NCBI GenBank assembly: GCA_012032555.1
Contig: JAAUSR010000032.1
Location: 1 to 52,319 of the forward strand
DNA length: 52,319 nt
Direction: 5' to 3'
DNA from: Thioploca sp.
GTDB lineage: Bacteria; Pseudomonadota; Gammaproteobacteria; Beggiatoales; Beggiatoaceae
Part shown: positions 1 through 8,873 of the stretch, piece after piece
Layout of the letters: each line of letters opens with the position of its first letter
Numbering within the stretch: the stretch's first letter is position 1
Made by a program: the position numbers and the translations under genes
The notes under the pieces: generated by a model
Told to the model about the DNA's origin: nothing
Database searches by the model: none
Seen by the model: only the letters and a program-made list of their open reading frames with translations

Positions 1-38
1 TTGCGCTCAGTTGTGAGTTCTGTCAATTGCATTTTCAT
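1..38 (-). CDS. possible 5' end of a gene cut by the window edge
   Basis: On the minus strand an ATG at 38 is preceded by an AGGAAA ribosome-binding site at the usual spacing, and the frame (MKMQLTELTTER) stays open to the window edge. A second ATG lies two codons downstream. Only 12 codons are visible, so no family can be assigned. The gene would be divergent from the DUF6311 gene that starts at 390. Confidence 0.4.
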   Translation of the reverse strand, partial: MKMQLTELTTER

Positions 39-389
39 ACCCGGTTTCCTAAGTTTTCAAAACTTGTTCTTTCTTATATTCTCCTTTTAGCAAAATAGCA
101 TTTTAAATTTCGTGATACAACTCTAATAAATACTAAAAATGATAATATCAATTGTATGACGAGTAAAATAATATAGCTAAACTGATATAATCACATGAAA
201 AGTGTAGCAAAGTTCACCCTAACTTTTGCTGCTTCTGGGGGGTGTTCAATGAAATATCTATTATTCGTTCGTAGGATTGTGGTTGCTATTCCCAGTTAGC
301 TCTTTTGGAATTAATCACGATGCTTTCCTAGAAAACCTCAGTAATTATTTATTGTTATCATTGTTGGGTGCATTGCCGATAGTAAAAAA
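39..389. other. intergenic region, 350 bp
   Basis: No open frame with coding character is visible. It is AT-rich and probably carries the divergent promoters of the truncated left-edge gene and the DUF6311 gene. No hairpin or operator could be recognised with confidence. Confidence 0.4.
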
Positions 390-2102
390 ATGACGCCAAG
401 TTCTTCCCCGGTCTCTTCCATTCTACTCGGTGCTATATTAGGAATATTGTTTTTTATTAATGTCTTGGGTCTAACAATGGTCGATCCGACTCAAATTAAC
501 TGGCTGATGAGAGGTGATTGGCAATGGCACTTTCTAGGATGGCATCTCTTTAGAAATGAGGCGTGGCACTTTCCATTAGGAAAGATAACCGGTTTTTGGT
601 TCCCGATGGGAACATCTATTGGTTATACCGATTCAATTCCATTATTGGCATTACTATTGAAGCCAGTTGCTGCATTGCTACCCTCAGATTTCCAATATAT
701 TGGCTTATGGCTATTGATTTGTTTCATCTTGCAAGGTATTTTTGCCGCATTATTGTTACGATTGTCCACCAAGAATCTACTCCTCCAAGCAGTAGGCAGT
801 TTCTTTTTCATCATCACGCCGATTCTAGTCCAACGACTGGGTCATCCGGCCTTATGTGCCCACTGGCTGTTATTAGCGGCATTATGGTTATATTTCAAAG
901 CTTGGAATCATAACTCTGCTTATCAACAATTAGGTAGTTGGTTATTGCTCATTAGCCTAAGTGCTACTATTCATCCTTATTTAACCGTGATGACGTTAGG
1001 TTTAGCGACCGCCTTTTACCTACGTGTTGGATGGGTGGACACGCAAAATACGCTCATTTCCACTCTCCTCTCACTGATAGCATTGGGGGTAACTGCTTTA
1101 TTCATAGGGTGGCAGGTAGGCTACTTTCTAGTCAGCAGTAGTCACTTAGAAGGGTTTGGTTTGGGATACTACTCGATGAATTTACTTTCTCCATTCAATG
1201 CACTGGGGGGAGGTTCAACCTTATTTAGAGATATACCCGCTGCTACTGAGGGCCAATACGAAGGGTTCAATTATTTGGGTGCCGGCATGTTAATTCTAGG
1301 AATAGTGGCAGTGTATGAACTGAATAAGCGTTTTGTTCAACGTGCTACCTTGAGAAATCTGCTTCCTTTGCTGGTGGTTAGTCTCCTCTTCACGGTGTTA
1401 GCTGTCAGTAACAAGGTAACCGTTGGCAGTCACGTGTTAATTGAGTGGCACAGTGAGTGGCTAAAAGTATTGAGCACGTTTAGAAGCACCGGCCGTTTTT
1501 TTTGGCCAGTTCATTATTTGTTACTGTTTACTATTCTCAGTGTGTTAATCAAACGTAATCCCACCAGGACTGCCTTTATCTATCTCAGTTTTGGTTTAAC
1601 TCTTCAAATTATCGATTTATGGCCAATCTATCAAAGTCATCGTCAAGTCCGTTGGAACCCAGCTTTACATTGGAATCCTCAATTACCGGTTTGGGACAAC
1701 CCCCTCAAGTCAGCTATTTGGGAATTAGCTGCCCCGTATTACCGACATATTACCTTGTTGCCACCAGGTGCCTGCGGGGAAGCCGCTGCGCCTTACCAAC
1801 CCTTTGCGTATTTGGCGGGACACCACGGTTTGACGATTAATAGTGGTCAAATGGCGCGCTTTGACGACCAACAAACTGGTGAATATTGTCAACAGTTATT
1901 AAAAGATCTTCAACAAGGTAAAGTTGAGCATGATACGGTTTATATTGTTCACCCTACCTATCTTGCCAATTTGCAAAAAAATGCTTGCTGTCCTCTAGTA
2001 TGTTCTAAGATTGATGACTTTGAAGTTTGTGTGACCGAACCAAGTTATCTAAGATGGAAAGGAAACTACAGCCAGGTAGATAGTCTGTTCTCTGTCAAGT
2101 AA
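390..2102 (+). CDS. DUF6311 family polytopic membrane protein
   Basis: A 570-residue integral membrane protein with about a dozen hydrophobic segments over the first 410 residues and a soluble C-terminal part. The N-terminal pattern (a GWHLFRNEAWHFPLGK-like stretch, then FPMGTSIGYTDSIPLLAL, about residues 50-90) is characteristic of the DUF6311 family. Those proteins resemble membrane glycosyltransferases of the GT-C type and are usually found near surface-polysaccharide genes; the exact reaction is unknown. The start at 390 is the only ATG near the beginning of the frame but lacks a clear Shine-Dalgarno. It stands alone: the next features downstream are a palindromic repeat and gene debris. 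The family assignment is fairly sure; a catalytic role is inference. Confidence 0.8.
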   Translation: MTPSSSPVSSILLGAILGILFFINVLGLTMVDPTQINWLMRGDWQWHFLGWHLFRNEAWHFPLGKITGFWFPMGTSIGYTDSIPLLALLLKPVAALLPSDFQYIGLWLLICFILQGIFAALLLRLSTKNLLLQAVGSFFFIITPILVQRLGHPALCAHWLLLAALWLYFKAWNHNSAYQQLGSWLLLISLSATIHPYLTVMTLGLATAFYLRVGWVDTQNTLISTLLSLIALGVTALFIGWQVGYFLVSSSHLEGFGLGYYSMNLLSPFNALGGGSTLFRDIPAATEGQYEGFNYLGAGMLILGIVAVYELNKRFVQRATLRNLLPLLVVSLLFTVLAVSNKVTVGSHVLIEWHSEWLKVLSTFRSTGRFFWPVHYLLLFTILSVLIKRNPTRTAFIYLSFGLTLQIIDLWPIYQSHRQVRWNPALHWNPQLPVWDNPLKSAIWELAAPYYRHITLLPPGACGEAAAPYQPFAYLAGHHGLTINSGQMARFDDQQTGEYCQQLLKDLQQGKVEHDTVYIVHPTYLANLQKNACCPLVCSKIDDFEVCVTEPSYLRWKGNYSQVDSLFSVK

Positions 2103-2128
2103 AATCTTATAAAACCTTAGAATCGTAG

Positions 2129-2160
2129 GATGGGTAGAGCGCTTTAGCGCGAAACCCATC
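2129..2160. repeat. palindromic intergenic repeat (GATGGGT...ACCCATC)
   Basis: GATGGGT at the left and ACCCATC at the right flank a GC-rich core containing GCGCTTTAGCGC, giving a nested inverted repeat. It sits just behind the DUF6311 stop. A relative in the opposite orientation lies at 9289-9315. It could act as a terminator-like hairpin, but no T-run follows, so a dispersed repeat is more likely. Confidence 0.6.
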
Positions 2161-2428
2161 AAATCTTTCTCAAATCCTTTACTAAAGCAGCTAATAACTT
2201 GCTATTGTTGACTTCCAAAGCAACCCAAGCATTAGTGTTAACTTTAGGACGAGATCTATCATCAAAAAAGGTCTGTCCTTCACTCCATTCACCTTTGGTC
2301 TCTACTTTAACTTCGGCTCTACGAAATAGTAAAGTTTCTGGGTAAAACAAATAAGCTAAAGTGGTGGCATCATACACATAAAAATTTGAACCGACCAGCC
2401 TGGTAGGGTGCATTCCATGCACCACCAA
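2159..2428 (-). pseudogene. 3' remnant of a nucleoside hydrolase-like gene
   Basis: An 89-codon minus-strand frame whose last ~75 residues match the C-terminal pattern of inosine/uridine-preferring nucleoside hydrolases: a D followed by a hydrophobic LAYLFYPE stretch, a V-x-V-E-T-x-G-E strand, a GQTFFDDR turn and an N-x-W-V-A-L-E-V strand. The whole N-terminal catalytic part with the DxDxxxDD metal site is missing. The first dozen residues come from a small palindromic repeat (2407-2423), so the present ATG is accidental. The gene is dead. Its boundaries coincide with repeats on both sides, suggesting that repeat-associated deletion removed the rest. Family call moderate, pseudogene status strong. 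Confidence 0.55.
2407..2423. repeat. short palindrome GGTGCAT-TCC-ATGCACC
   Basis: A perfect 7-bp inverted repeat with a 3-nt loop at the truncated end of the nucleoside hydrolase remnant. The left arm continues the TAGGGTGC motif also seen in the repeat at 5318-5384, so both probably belong to the same dispersed family. Confidence 0.5.
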
Positions 2429-2562
2429 CAGCCATAGAATTCAAGGTGAAACGAACCAGTGATGAAGCAAGGGGGCGTTAGGCACCAGCCGTAATGCCCC
2501 AACTCTTTTGCAGGTTCTGACCGATTTCAAAGGCAAGGTGCGTGACGCTGCGCTAACACCCC

Positions 2563-3360
2563 CTACAGCAATTCGGTTGGACTCACGCCCGTCAATTCGC
2601 AGATTTCTTCTGCGGAATAACCCTTGTCGCGCATCTTTTGGGCGGTTTCCAAGGCCTTGCGTTTTTCGCCTTCTTCCCGCCCTTCCGCTTGATAGCGCTG
2701 CACTGCTTTGACCCAAGCCGATTCATCTTTAAGTTGCGCCAGCAACCCAGGGTCTAGGTTTTCCGTATAAATATCCCCCAAAATCCGCCGGAATGACTCG
2801 TCAGGATACACACTTTCTTCCATTTTGCCATCCAGCGAATCTTGAATAAAATCCAACCATTTTCGTATTCTAGGCGGAGTCTCTTCATTAACTAAACGCG
2901 GACATAAAAAGACCAAGCGATGCGGATACAGATTAATTGTTTCGCCATGTTCGCTAATCGGATTCATCTCGCTTATCGCACAGCTAAAATTCACACTGCC
3001 ATCACGTGGCACACTGGTAAGGACAATAATCGTATACACAGCGCGATTAAAGTGATATTCATTGGAGTCATTGATTTGTTCCACTAAACTAATTAGATGG
3101 TAATATAAAAATCGGTCAAAAAAATCTTCTTCCTGGATATGCTGAATTTCGACAATAATCCGTTGTTGAGGGTCTTCGGCAAATAAATCATAGCGGCTGC
3201 GGACAAAGCCTACCGGTTTAGGGTATTCATATTCAGTATGGACCTGATCAATTTCAATGGTAATATCCAACACATCTTTGACAAATTCTTGAAACACTTC
3301 CGGGCGGCTAAATGCCCGTTTAAATATGACCCCGGAACTCAGGGGAATTACTTTCATCAT
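2563..3360 (-). CDS. Rpn-family PD-(D/E)XK nuclease (recombination-promoting / 'transposase' type)
   Basis: A 265-residue protein of the Rpn / PD-(D/E)XK nuclease family often annotated as a putative transposase. The nuclease core is visible: Asp58 in the RYDLFAED strand followed by Glu71-x-Gln73 in a VEIQ strand, the usual metal-binding D...ExQ signature. The C-terminus (from about residue 225) is the charged EGREEGE linker followed by a helix-turn-helix-like segment (YSAEEICELTGVS), typical of this family. Start: two consecutive ATGs preceded by a GGAGAAA ribosome-binding site. Family members promote RecA-independent recombination by DNA nicking and are found in many copies in filamentous sulfur bacteria and cyanobacteria. 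No transposon ends are visible, so I do not call it an insertion sequence. It appears intact. Confidence 0.85.
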   Translation of the reverse strand: MMKVIPLSSGVIFKRAFSRPEVFQEFVKDVLDITIEIDQVHTEYEYPKPVGFVRSRYDLFAEDPQQRIIVEIQHIQEEDFFDRFLYYHLISLVEQINDSNEYHFNRAVYTIIVLTSVPRDGSVNFSCAISEMNPISEHGETINLYPHRLVFLCPRLVNEETPPRIRKWLDFIQDSLDGKMEESVYPDESFRRILGDIYTENLDPGLLAQLKDESAWVKAVQRYQAEGREEGEKRKALETAQKMRDKGYSAEEICELTGVSPTELL

Positions 3361-3507
3361 CGGTTTCTCCTTTTCCTCGACAAGTAAAAATTGCTTGATG
3401 GATTATAGCAAGTGTAATCCGTTAGCAGGGCTACCGTATTAAAACTTGCGTAAGAGTAACAAGTTGGAGAGACTCAAAATGGAATACTCCATGTTAAAGG
3501 AGTTGAC

Positions 3508-3850
3508 ATGACAGTCAATATGATAGAACACTTCGCCTCGCTAAAAGACCCGCAGATAGAACGAAACAAACTTCACGCGTTAATGGATATCATCGTGCTG
3601 GTGATTGGTGGTGTTATAAGTGGTTTGGAGTGTAGAAAACCGTCTTCATTGGCGTTTGGATGTGCTCTTTCATGAAGACACTAATCGAATCCGCCAAGGA
3701 AACGTGCCAACTATTATGACAGCAATACGACATTTAGGTATGGGACTTTGGGATGCCGATATGACCGGCACCAATTTGGCTAAAAAACGAAGGAAAGCCA
3801 GTTGGAATGATAGCTACCGGGCTAGTCTGGTGTTTGGAAAAGATTTTTAG
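3508..3850 (+). pseudogene. ISAs1-type transposase remnant with large internal deletion
   Basis: An ATG at 3508 behind AAAGGAG begins a typical ISAs1 transposase N-terminus (HFASLKDPQIERNKLHALMDI). After about 40 codons the frame changes, and from about 3620 a typical ISAs1 C-terminus appears in another frame (WSVENRLHWRLDVLFHED, then RIRQGN). The central DDE catalytic region of roughly 200 residues is missing and the two halves are out of frame. The element is therefore a non-functional scar. A second, different transposase tail lies at 41908-42195. Confidence 0.8.
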
Positions 3851-4016
3851 TGCGGTGGTACTGAGGTGAGGGGTTTACCCCCTCCAAAGGAGACAATAAC
3901 TTATTTTATATTCTACTCTTTTTATTATCGAATTTGAAAATGGATAGGTGGTAGGATAAGAAAAGTATAGCAAATTTTACTAAGCTGTTGTTCAATACCC
4001 ATGCTCGCACAATCTT

Positions 4017-5189
4017 TTAGTTTTCATGTTGAGAGAAAATTTTTTCCATCAAAAAATTAACCAACTTCTCAGAAGCTAATTGATTACCTTCAATATTCCA
4101 ATGTGTATCCCGCAATTTATAGAGTGTTGTTGTCTTAGCTCGCTCTCTAAAAGCAAGTAATAAGTCAATATACATAATTCCCTGTTCTTTAAAAAAATGG
4201 GATAATTCACGTTGTGGTAAATCTATTTCATAATCTTGTAAATCATGATTGAATTGATGTGCGATTTCCGCACGAAGCATTGGAACAACTTGATATTCAT
4301 CCGGAATCAACATGACCAAAAATTTCGCTTCGGTATGTTCTACACTTTGTTTAAAATGAAGAAGCACCGGCTTTAACTGAGCGAGTAAAGTCAAAAACAT
4401 CGACCGATGAGCTTGATAGGTGATAGCCATTCTTGATGCAACAATATCTAAAAATGTTTGATGCGAAAAGGAAGGCTTTTGAGCATCATAAAGCGTATTA
4501 ATCGTTTCATAACCACCTTGCTGAGCTGTGGAATTTTCAACTAAAATCGAACGGGTTACGCCAGTTAAACGATATAAGTTGCGTACTAACCTTAAGATAT
4601 AACTGGTCTCAATCATACGGTCAAAAAATGGGTTGGTGTTCTCTTGTTCATCGGTAAAATCATTTCCGATACAGAAAGCCAAAATCACCATATCTGCATG
4701 TAAGCGACTTCCTTCTAGTTGCCATAAGCGTAATTCAAATCGAGGACCCACACCGCCTACTCCCAATTTAATCAGCTCTACCGGGAGAGCGCGTTGTATC
4801 AGACTTTTTTCAAGTAATACGGCCCAATGTTGAGAATAAGGAACACCTCCGCTTCCTGCCGTAAACGAATCACCAATAGCTAATATTCTGTAAGTGTCTT
4901 TTGCTTTATCTTCTGAATATTCTCGGGTACGAAAAGATTTAGAGTTGAGTATAAAACCTTTTCGTTTGGCATAGGGTTGAAACCCGTTAGCACTGGTATT
5001 AAGTAAAGCTTCAAGGGTATCAATTTTTTCGTATTGTCCCAACATATGAGGATTATAAAGTAGCAGATGTATATTATTATTATAATGTTCTAAACTTCTT
5101 AAACCTATCTCTAACAAGCCCATTATCATGAGCACTGAGATACTCCACCTGAGAGCAAGCTGATTAATTTTTCCTAATAGTTTGACCAT
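4017..5189 (-). CDS. SGNH/GDSL-type hydrolase, membrane-anchored
   Basis: A 390-residue protein with one N-terminal hydrophobic segment (about residues 14-33) and an SGNH hydrolase domain. Block I is IGDSFTAG with the nucleophile Ser108. Block V is DTHWN near the end, giving Asp361 and His363. A GNDF segment in the middle supplies the block III Asn. Enzymes of this type deacetylate or acylate carbohydrates; members with a single anchor near polysaccharide genes are often O-acetyl esterases, but no substrate can be read here. The gene is monocistronic, with debris upstream and downstream. Alternative: an AlgX/AlgJ-like acetyltransferase, less likely given its length and single membrane segment. 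Confidence 0.8.
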   Translation of the reverse strand: MVKLLGKINQLALRWSISVLMIMGLLEIGLRSLEHYNNNIHLLLYNPHMLGQYEKIDTLEALLNTSANGFQPYAKRKGFILNSKSFRTREYSEDKAKDTYRILAIGDSFTAGSGGVPYSQHWAVLLEKSLIQRALPVELIKLGVGGVGPRFELRLWQLEGSRLHADMVILAFCIGNDFTDEQENTNPFFDRMIETSYILRLVRNLYRLTGVTRSILVENSTAQQGGYETINTLYDAQKPSFSHQTFLDIVASRMAITYQAHRSMFLTLLAQLKPVLLHFKQSVEHTEAKFLVMLIPDEYQVVPMLRAEIAHQFNHDLQDYEIDLPQRELSHFFKEQGIMYIDLLLAFRERAKTTTLYKLRDTHWNIEGNQLASEKLVNFLMEKIFSQHEN

Positions 5190-5317
5190 TATGAATACAA
5201 TAATCTATTTCATTTTGTTTTATATTTTAATAAACTTGTGGCGACATCAAGTTAATATAGAAAATTGGTAACTATTTACCCTCTCTTAGCCTAAAAAATT
5301 AGTAATTACCTGCTGAG

Positions 5318-5384
5318 TAGGGTGCGTTTTATGCACTATTTGAGAAACAAGATCAAGTCGAGCCGGTGTGTAGGACGCACCCTA
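5318..5384. repeat. 67-bp inverted-end intergenic repeat (TAGGGTGCGT...ACGCACCCTA)
   Basis: Perfect 10-bp terminal inverted repeats TAGGGTGCGT / ACGCACCCTA enclose about 47 bp, with a second weak palindrome (TGCACTATTTGAG). It lies between the SGNH hydrolase and the AMMECR1 gene. The short size, no coding capacity and shared TAGGGTGC motif with 2404-2423 suggest a dispersed REP- or MITE-like sequence. Confidence 0.65.
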
Positions 5385-5436
5385 TCTTAACTTAATAGCA
5401 TTTTTTATTGGCACAAAATCAGTTAAAGCGTTGGGA

Positions 5437-6033
5437 TTAAGCTGTTCTTGGATCATGAGGTTCCTGACTTTGTTTTTCAGAAATCGATTCCACTGTATAC
5501 CGTTCCACTTTAATCGTATCCGACCAATAATGTGGATCAAAACCAGCTTTACGTTTTAACTGCATGAGAAAATCATGGGGGTCGGTTAAAGACTCCCATA
5601 CTGAAGGCAAAAAGGTCGCGCGCTGTTTACCTGCCGCTATGATCACACCATCCATTCCCGGTCGCAATTGCTGAAGTAAATGTGATTCAGAAATAAAATG
5701 GATTGGTTCAGGCTTACTGAGAATAGAAATATGAATGGCTAGCTGAGGAAATTCTTTATGTTGTAACTTAGAAAAACGGGGATCAGCAAAAGCAGCAGCA
5801 TAAGCATGATAAGCTACATCGCTAACTAAGGGTTGAAAAGCGACTATCGTACCAATACACCCCCGTAAATGATTATTGATTTCTAAAGTAACAAAACTCG
5901 CCTTCTGTTCTTGAAGTTCTAGTGCATACTTTCGGGGTTCTACTAGGAGTGGCTTACCCATTTCTAGACCATGCCAGATAGCCTGTTTCGCTACCTGTAA
6001 CAAAATTTCATTTTGTTCTTTAGTTAAAGACAT
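5437..6033 (-). CDS. amrA: AmmeMemoRadiSam system protein A (AMMECR1 domain)
   Basis: An AMMECR1-domain protein (PF01871 type) of 198 residues from the ATG at 6033. The conserved LRGCIGT motif is present, followed by the AFADPRFSKL and HISILSKPEP segments. A further ATG in frame at 6042 would add three residues; both lie inside the 3' end of the upstream MEMO gene, with 14 nt of overlap when 6033 is used, implying translational coupling. AMMECR1, MEMO and a radical SAM protein occur together in many bacteria and archaea; the biochemical role is still unknown. Here A and B are co-directional and the radical SAM gene is divergent. Confidence 0.88.
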   Translation of the reverse strand: MSLTKEQNEILLQVAKQAIWHGLEMGKPLLVEPRKYALELQEQKASFVTLEINNHLRGCIGTIVAFQPLVSDVAYHAYAAAFADPRFSKLQHKEFPQLAIHISILSKPEPIHFISESHLLQQLRPGMDGVIIAAGKQRATFLPSVWESLTDPHDFLMQLKRKAGFDPHYWSDTIKVERYTVESISEKQSQEPHDPRTA

Positions 6034-6808
6034 AAGCACCATACCCAACAACTTGATGTTTTGGTCCAGCGGTATCACCTGAATTGCGCAAATCTATTGT
6101 TTGAGCACGCATTCCCAGTTTTTTAGCCATATACAATAAGCCATTGACTGGACGTTGACCACAAGCTTGTTCATGGTGAATCGCTTCGGGTTTTAAATCT
6201 TCAATAGCTTGAGAGGTCAATTTATCCATTTTTTGCGCCGCTGAATAATCCTGGTAATGACTCAAGTCAGAACTAATCACAATAAGGGTTTCTTCACCTC
6301 CCCAAAGTTTCTCAAGTACCTCCCCAACTTCCCTGGCGGTTGCTTCTCCCACAACTAAAGGAATAATACTAAAATCTGCTAAAATTTCTTGTAGAAAGGG
6401 TAAATGAACTTCTAAACTATGCTCATAAGTATGAGCATGGTCCATAACAGCAACTTGTGGAAGGGACAAAATGGCTTTAATCGCTGACTGATCAACGGAC
6501 ACGGTTCCTAGCGGGGTGGCGAAGTAATGCATACTCGTTGCGGCAATTCCTCGTAATGGGATGCGGTGAGATGGACCTAATAACACAACTTTACTGATAA
6601 TGTCACGCGCTGGTACCACTCGAACATAGGCACTCGCTGCTATCGGTCCTGAATAAATATAACCAGCATGAGGTACAATAATCGCTTTAGGTACCGGATC
6701 TAATGCGGATGTTGTTTTTAAAAATTGATGTACTATGCGCCGTAATTCATGAGTATCACTTGGATAAAACATTCCGGCGACTGCTGGAGATCTGACAGTA
6801 CTAGTCAT
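6020..6808 (-). CDS. amrB: AmmeMemoRadiSam system protein B (MEMO family)
   Basis: A MEMO1-like protein (PF01875 type) related in fold to extradiol dioxygenases. I place the start at 6808 (MTSTVRSPAVAGMFYP) because a strong AGGAGGAAA ribosome-binding site stands directly before it; the longer frame to 6886 would add a spurious hydrophobic leader. Visible family signatures: AGMFYP at the N-terminus, VPHAGYIYSGP (potential metal ligand His), GPSHR, EHSLEVHLPFLQ, and SSDLSHY near the end. Length (262 residues) is normal. It overlaps the downstream AMMECR1 gene by 14 nt. Confidence 0.9.
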   Translation of the reverse strand: MTSTVRSPAVAGMFYPSDTHELRRIVHQFLKTTSALDPVPKAIIVPHAGYIYSGPIAASAYVRVVPARDIISKVVLLGPSHRIPLRGIAATSMHYFATPLGTVSVDQSAIKAILSLPQVAVMDHAHTYEHSLEVHLPFLQEILADFSIIPLVVGEATAREVGEVLEKLWGGEETLIVISSDLSHYQDYSAAQKMDKLTSQAIEDLKPEAIHHEQACGQRPVNGLLYMAKKLGMRAQTIDLRNSGDTAGPKHQVVGYGAYVFN

Positions 6809-6911
6809 CTTTCCTCCTAAGTGATTAATGACAGAATACACAATTAAGTATAGTATTAAAAGAACGAAATGAGAAATTGCTATCACTCACTGCTTTTTCA
6901 GGAAAACTGTG

Positions 6912-8008
6912 ATGAAAACCGCTTTGCAGACTATCGTACCAACCCGTTATTGGCATAGCTTAGCAGATGGACGAGTGCAATGTGATTTGTGTCCTCGCGC
7001 TTGTCAACTCAAAACCGAGCAGCGTGGTTTATGTTTTGTACGTGCCAATCAAGATCAACAAATCGTGTTGACTACTTATGGACGTTCTAGTGGTTTCTGC
7101 GTGGATCCTATTGAAAAGAAACCACTCAATCATTTTTTACCCGGAACACCTATCTTGTCATTTGGCACAGCTGGCTGCAATCTCACTTGTAAATTTGCCA
7201 AAATTGGGATATGAGTAAATCGAGAGAAATGGATATTCTCGCTGACCAAGCCGATCCGGAAACTATCGCCCATGCTGCTCAACAATTAGGTTGTCGTAGC
7301 GTAGCTTATACTTACAATGATCCCGTCATTTTTCATGAATATGCTATTGATGTTGCCCAAGCCTGTCAACAATTGGGCATAAAATCAGTCGCCGTAACGG
7401 CTGGTTATATTTGTAAAGAACCCCGTACTGAATTCTTTAAATATATGGATGCGGTTAATGTAGACTTAAAAGCTTTTAGCGAAGATTTTTATCACCGGCT
7501 AACGGGTGGACATTTGCAACCGGTATTGGAAACTTTACTTTATCTTCAACAAGAAACTCAAGTCTGGTTCGAATTAACGACTTTACTGATTCCTGGTGAA
7601 AATGATTCCGAACCGGAGATTGAAGCCATGACACAATGGGTAGTTGAAAATCTTGGTCCCCATATTCCCATGCATTTTACCGCCTTTCATCCAGATTGGA
7701 AGATGTTGAACAAGCCACCGACTCCATCACCCACCCTAACAATGGCACGTCAGATTGCTTTGAAAAATGGCATTCGCTATGCCTACACGGGTAATGTCCA
7801 CGATAAAACCGGCGCTAGTACCTATTGTCATCAATGTGGTCAACTGCTAATCGGACGAGATTGGCATCTTCTCAGCGAGTGGAATTTAACATCAACCGGT
7901 CAATGTAAACAATGCGGTACACCATGTGCGGGACTATTTGAGGCACAACCAGGTCAGTGGGGAGCAAAACGGTTACCAGTGAGATTGCGAGATTTAAAAC
8001 GAGTGTAG
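6912..8008 (+). pseudogene. amrS: AmmeMemoRadiSam system radical SAM enzyme, frameshifted at the iron-sulfur cluster motif
   Basis: Two frames, up to 7214 and from 7211, together make one full-length (~366 residue) radical SAM protein. The N-terminal part carries a Cys cluster (CDLC at residues 24-27, then Cys31 and Cys41) and then the beginning of the CX3CX2C radical SAM motif (Cys89, Cys93). At 7194-7197 the sequence AAATTTGCC should be AAATTTTGCC: adding one T restores CNLTCKFCQNWDMSKS, i.e. the third cluster cysteine and an uninterrupted frame. The C-terminal part has the expected family sequence (YTYNDPVIFHEY, VDLKAF, ELTTLLIPGEND) and a terminal CX2C pair region (YCHQCG...CKQCG). ATG at 6912 follows GGAAA. 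As written the enzyme is inactive; either a real T deletion in a homopolymer or a sequencing error. Confidence 0.88.
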
Positions 8009-8039
8009 CCTGAATGAAGTGTAGCGGAATTCAGTAAAA

Positions 8040-8439
8040 TGTATCTAACCTCAATTTTTTGAGGAACTTTTTCATATTTTTTATTGACATAAAGCACACG
8101 CGCAACGTTGGGTTGCTGCAATTGCCGAGATAAGGTGAAATGTTCATGTTTACCTAAGAATTCGCTGGTCGGATGATATAAACATTCCCACGGTAAATGC
8201 TCGGCACTTTGTATCACCAGCGGTAAAATCTGGATGCCAGCTTGATCCTGCCGCTGGGCAAAAATTTCATCAATCGCTAGTGTTTGCCATAGGGCTTGAT
8301 CAACTATTTTCAAATCAGTTTCGGTAACGACTTTATGATGAACATATTTCATCGCCAGTTGGTTTAACTGAGGATGAGTTACCAGCAAATCAGCCGGCGG
8401 CCGAATAACTAACGGGGTAGGATAGACATTGCGTGGCAT
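8040..8439 (-). pseudogene. 5' remnant of a CHAT-domain protein
   Basis: The first ~132 codons of a gene whose start (MPRNVYPTPLVIRPPADLL) and following DEIFAQ... and ILPLVIQSAEHLPWECLYHP...FLGKHEHFTLSR segments match the N-terminus of large CHAT-domain (caspase-like, HetF/TPR-associated) proteins of filamentous sulfur bacteria. LPWECLYHP corresponds to the LPWELLYDP motif before the CHAT protease core. The catalytic His and Cys regions are missing: after about 8045 the frame runs into the antisense of the radical SAM gene and stops at 7954. The gene is thus truncated at its 3' end. It lies 8 nt after a small zinc-ribbon gene, as in an operon. Confidence 0.6.
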
Positions 8440-8447
8440 CGGTAAGA

Positions 8448-8690
8448 TTACTCTGGAGAATGAGTTGGAATCACGGTGGCAGTGGCTTGATTGAGATTGA
8501 GAGTCAGCCGCTGACCATCTCTGAGAATTACAATGGTGTCATTGGAGCCAACCGCTGTGGTTAAATTGACAGCACAACTGGCACCACAATAAGAACATTC
8601 TAACAATAAAGTTGGCTTTTCCGTTAAGTCAACTCGATTGTAAAAAGTTCCAGAACAGTTATAGCATTGAAATTGTAGAATTTATTTCAT
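8448..8690 (-). pseudogene. small CX2C...CX2-3C zinc-ribbon protein with a stop at codon 3
   Basis: Reading from ATG at 8690 the frame is M-K-stop and then continues open for 77 codons to a TAA at 8450-8448. If codon 3 (TAA) were AAA the protein would begin MKKILQFQCYNCSG. It contains two cysteine pairs (CYNC and CSYCGASC), then a beta-rich tail with DTIVILRDGQRLTLNL. The paired Cys knuckles suggest zinc binding. It precedes the CHAT remnant by 8 nt, so it was probably the first gene of the same transcript. The stop at codon 3 is either a nonsense mutation or an error; an ATT start downstream is the only in-frame alternative. Confidence 0.5.
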
Positions 8691-8719
8691 AGCCACTTCG
8701 TTTGAATAGTTAGAACAAG

Positions 8720-8849
8720 ATTCCACGGATTAAAAGATTAACCTGATTAGATCGGATAGCTGATTTTTTACCATGCCTAGGGTTAAATTATATTATAAAT
8801 AATTGATTTATAGATATATTTATCTTGTCAATCCTTTTATCCGTGGAAT
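8720..8849. mobile_element. 130-bp MITE-like element with ~20-bp terminal inverted repeats
   Basis: Left end ATTCCACGGATTAAAAGATT (8720-8739) and right end AATCCTTTTATCCGTGGAAT (8830-8849) are near-perfect inverted repeats enclosing an AT-rich core with no open frame. This ATTCCACGGAT...ATCCGTGGAAT arrangement is typical of a dispersed non-autonomous element. It sits between the small membrane protein remnant and the zinc-ribbon remnant of the CHAT cluster, so it may have contributed to their decay. Confidence 0.7.
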
Positions 8850-8873
8850 AATGTTGTTCAAAGAGAAAAATCA

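Noticed and set aside
563-913. Plus-strand 116-codon frame inside the DUF6311 gene
   Set aside because: It is out of frame with a well-supported membrane protein and has no family character.
2441-2716. Minus-strand 91-codon frame overlapping the 3' end of the Rpn nuclease gene
   Set aside because: Arg-rich, overlaps a real coding region in another frame, no homology pattern.
2563-3360. Complete insertion sequence around the Rpn-type 'transposase'
   Set aside because: No terminal inverted repeats or target duplication could be seen around it.
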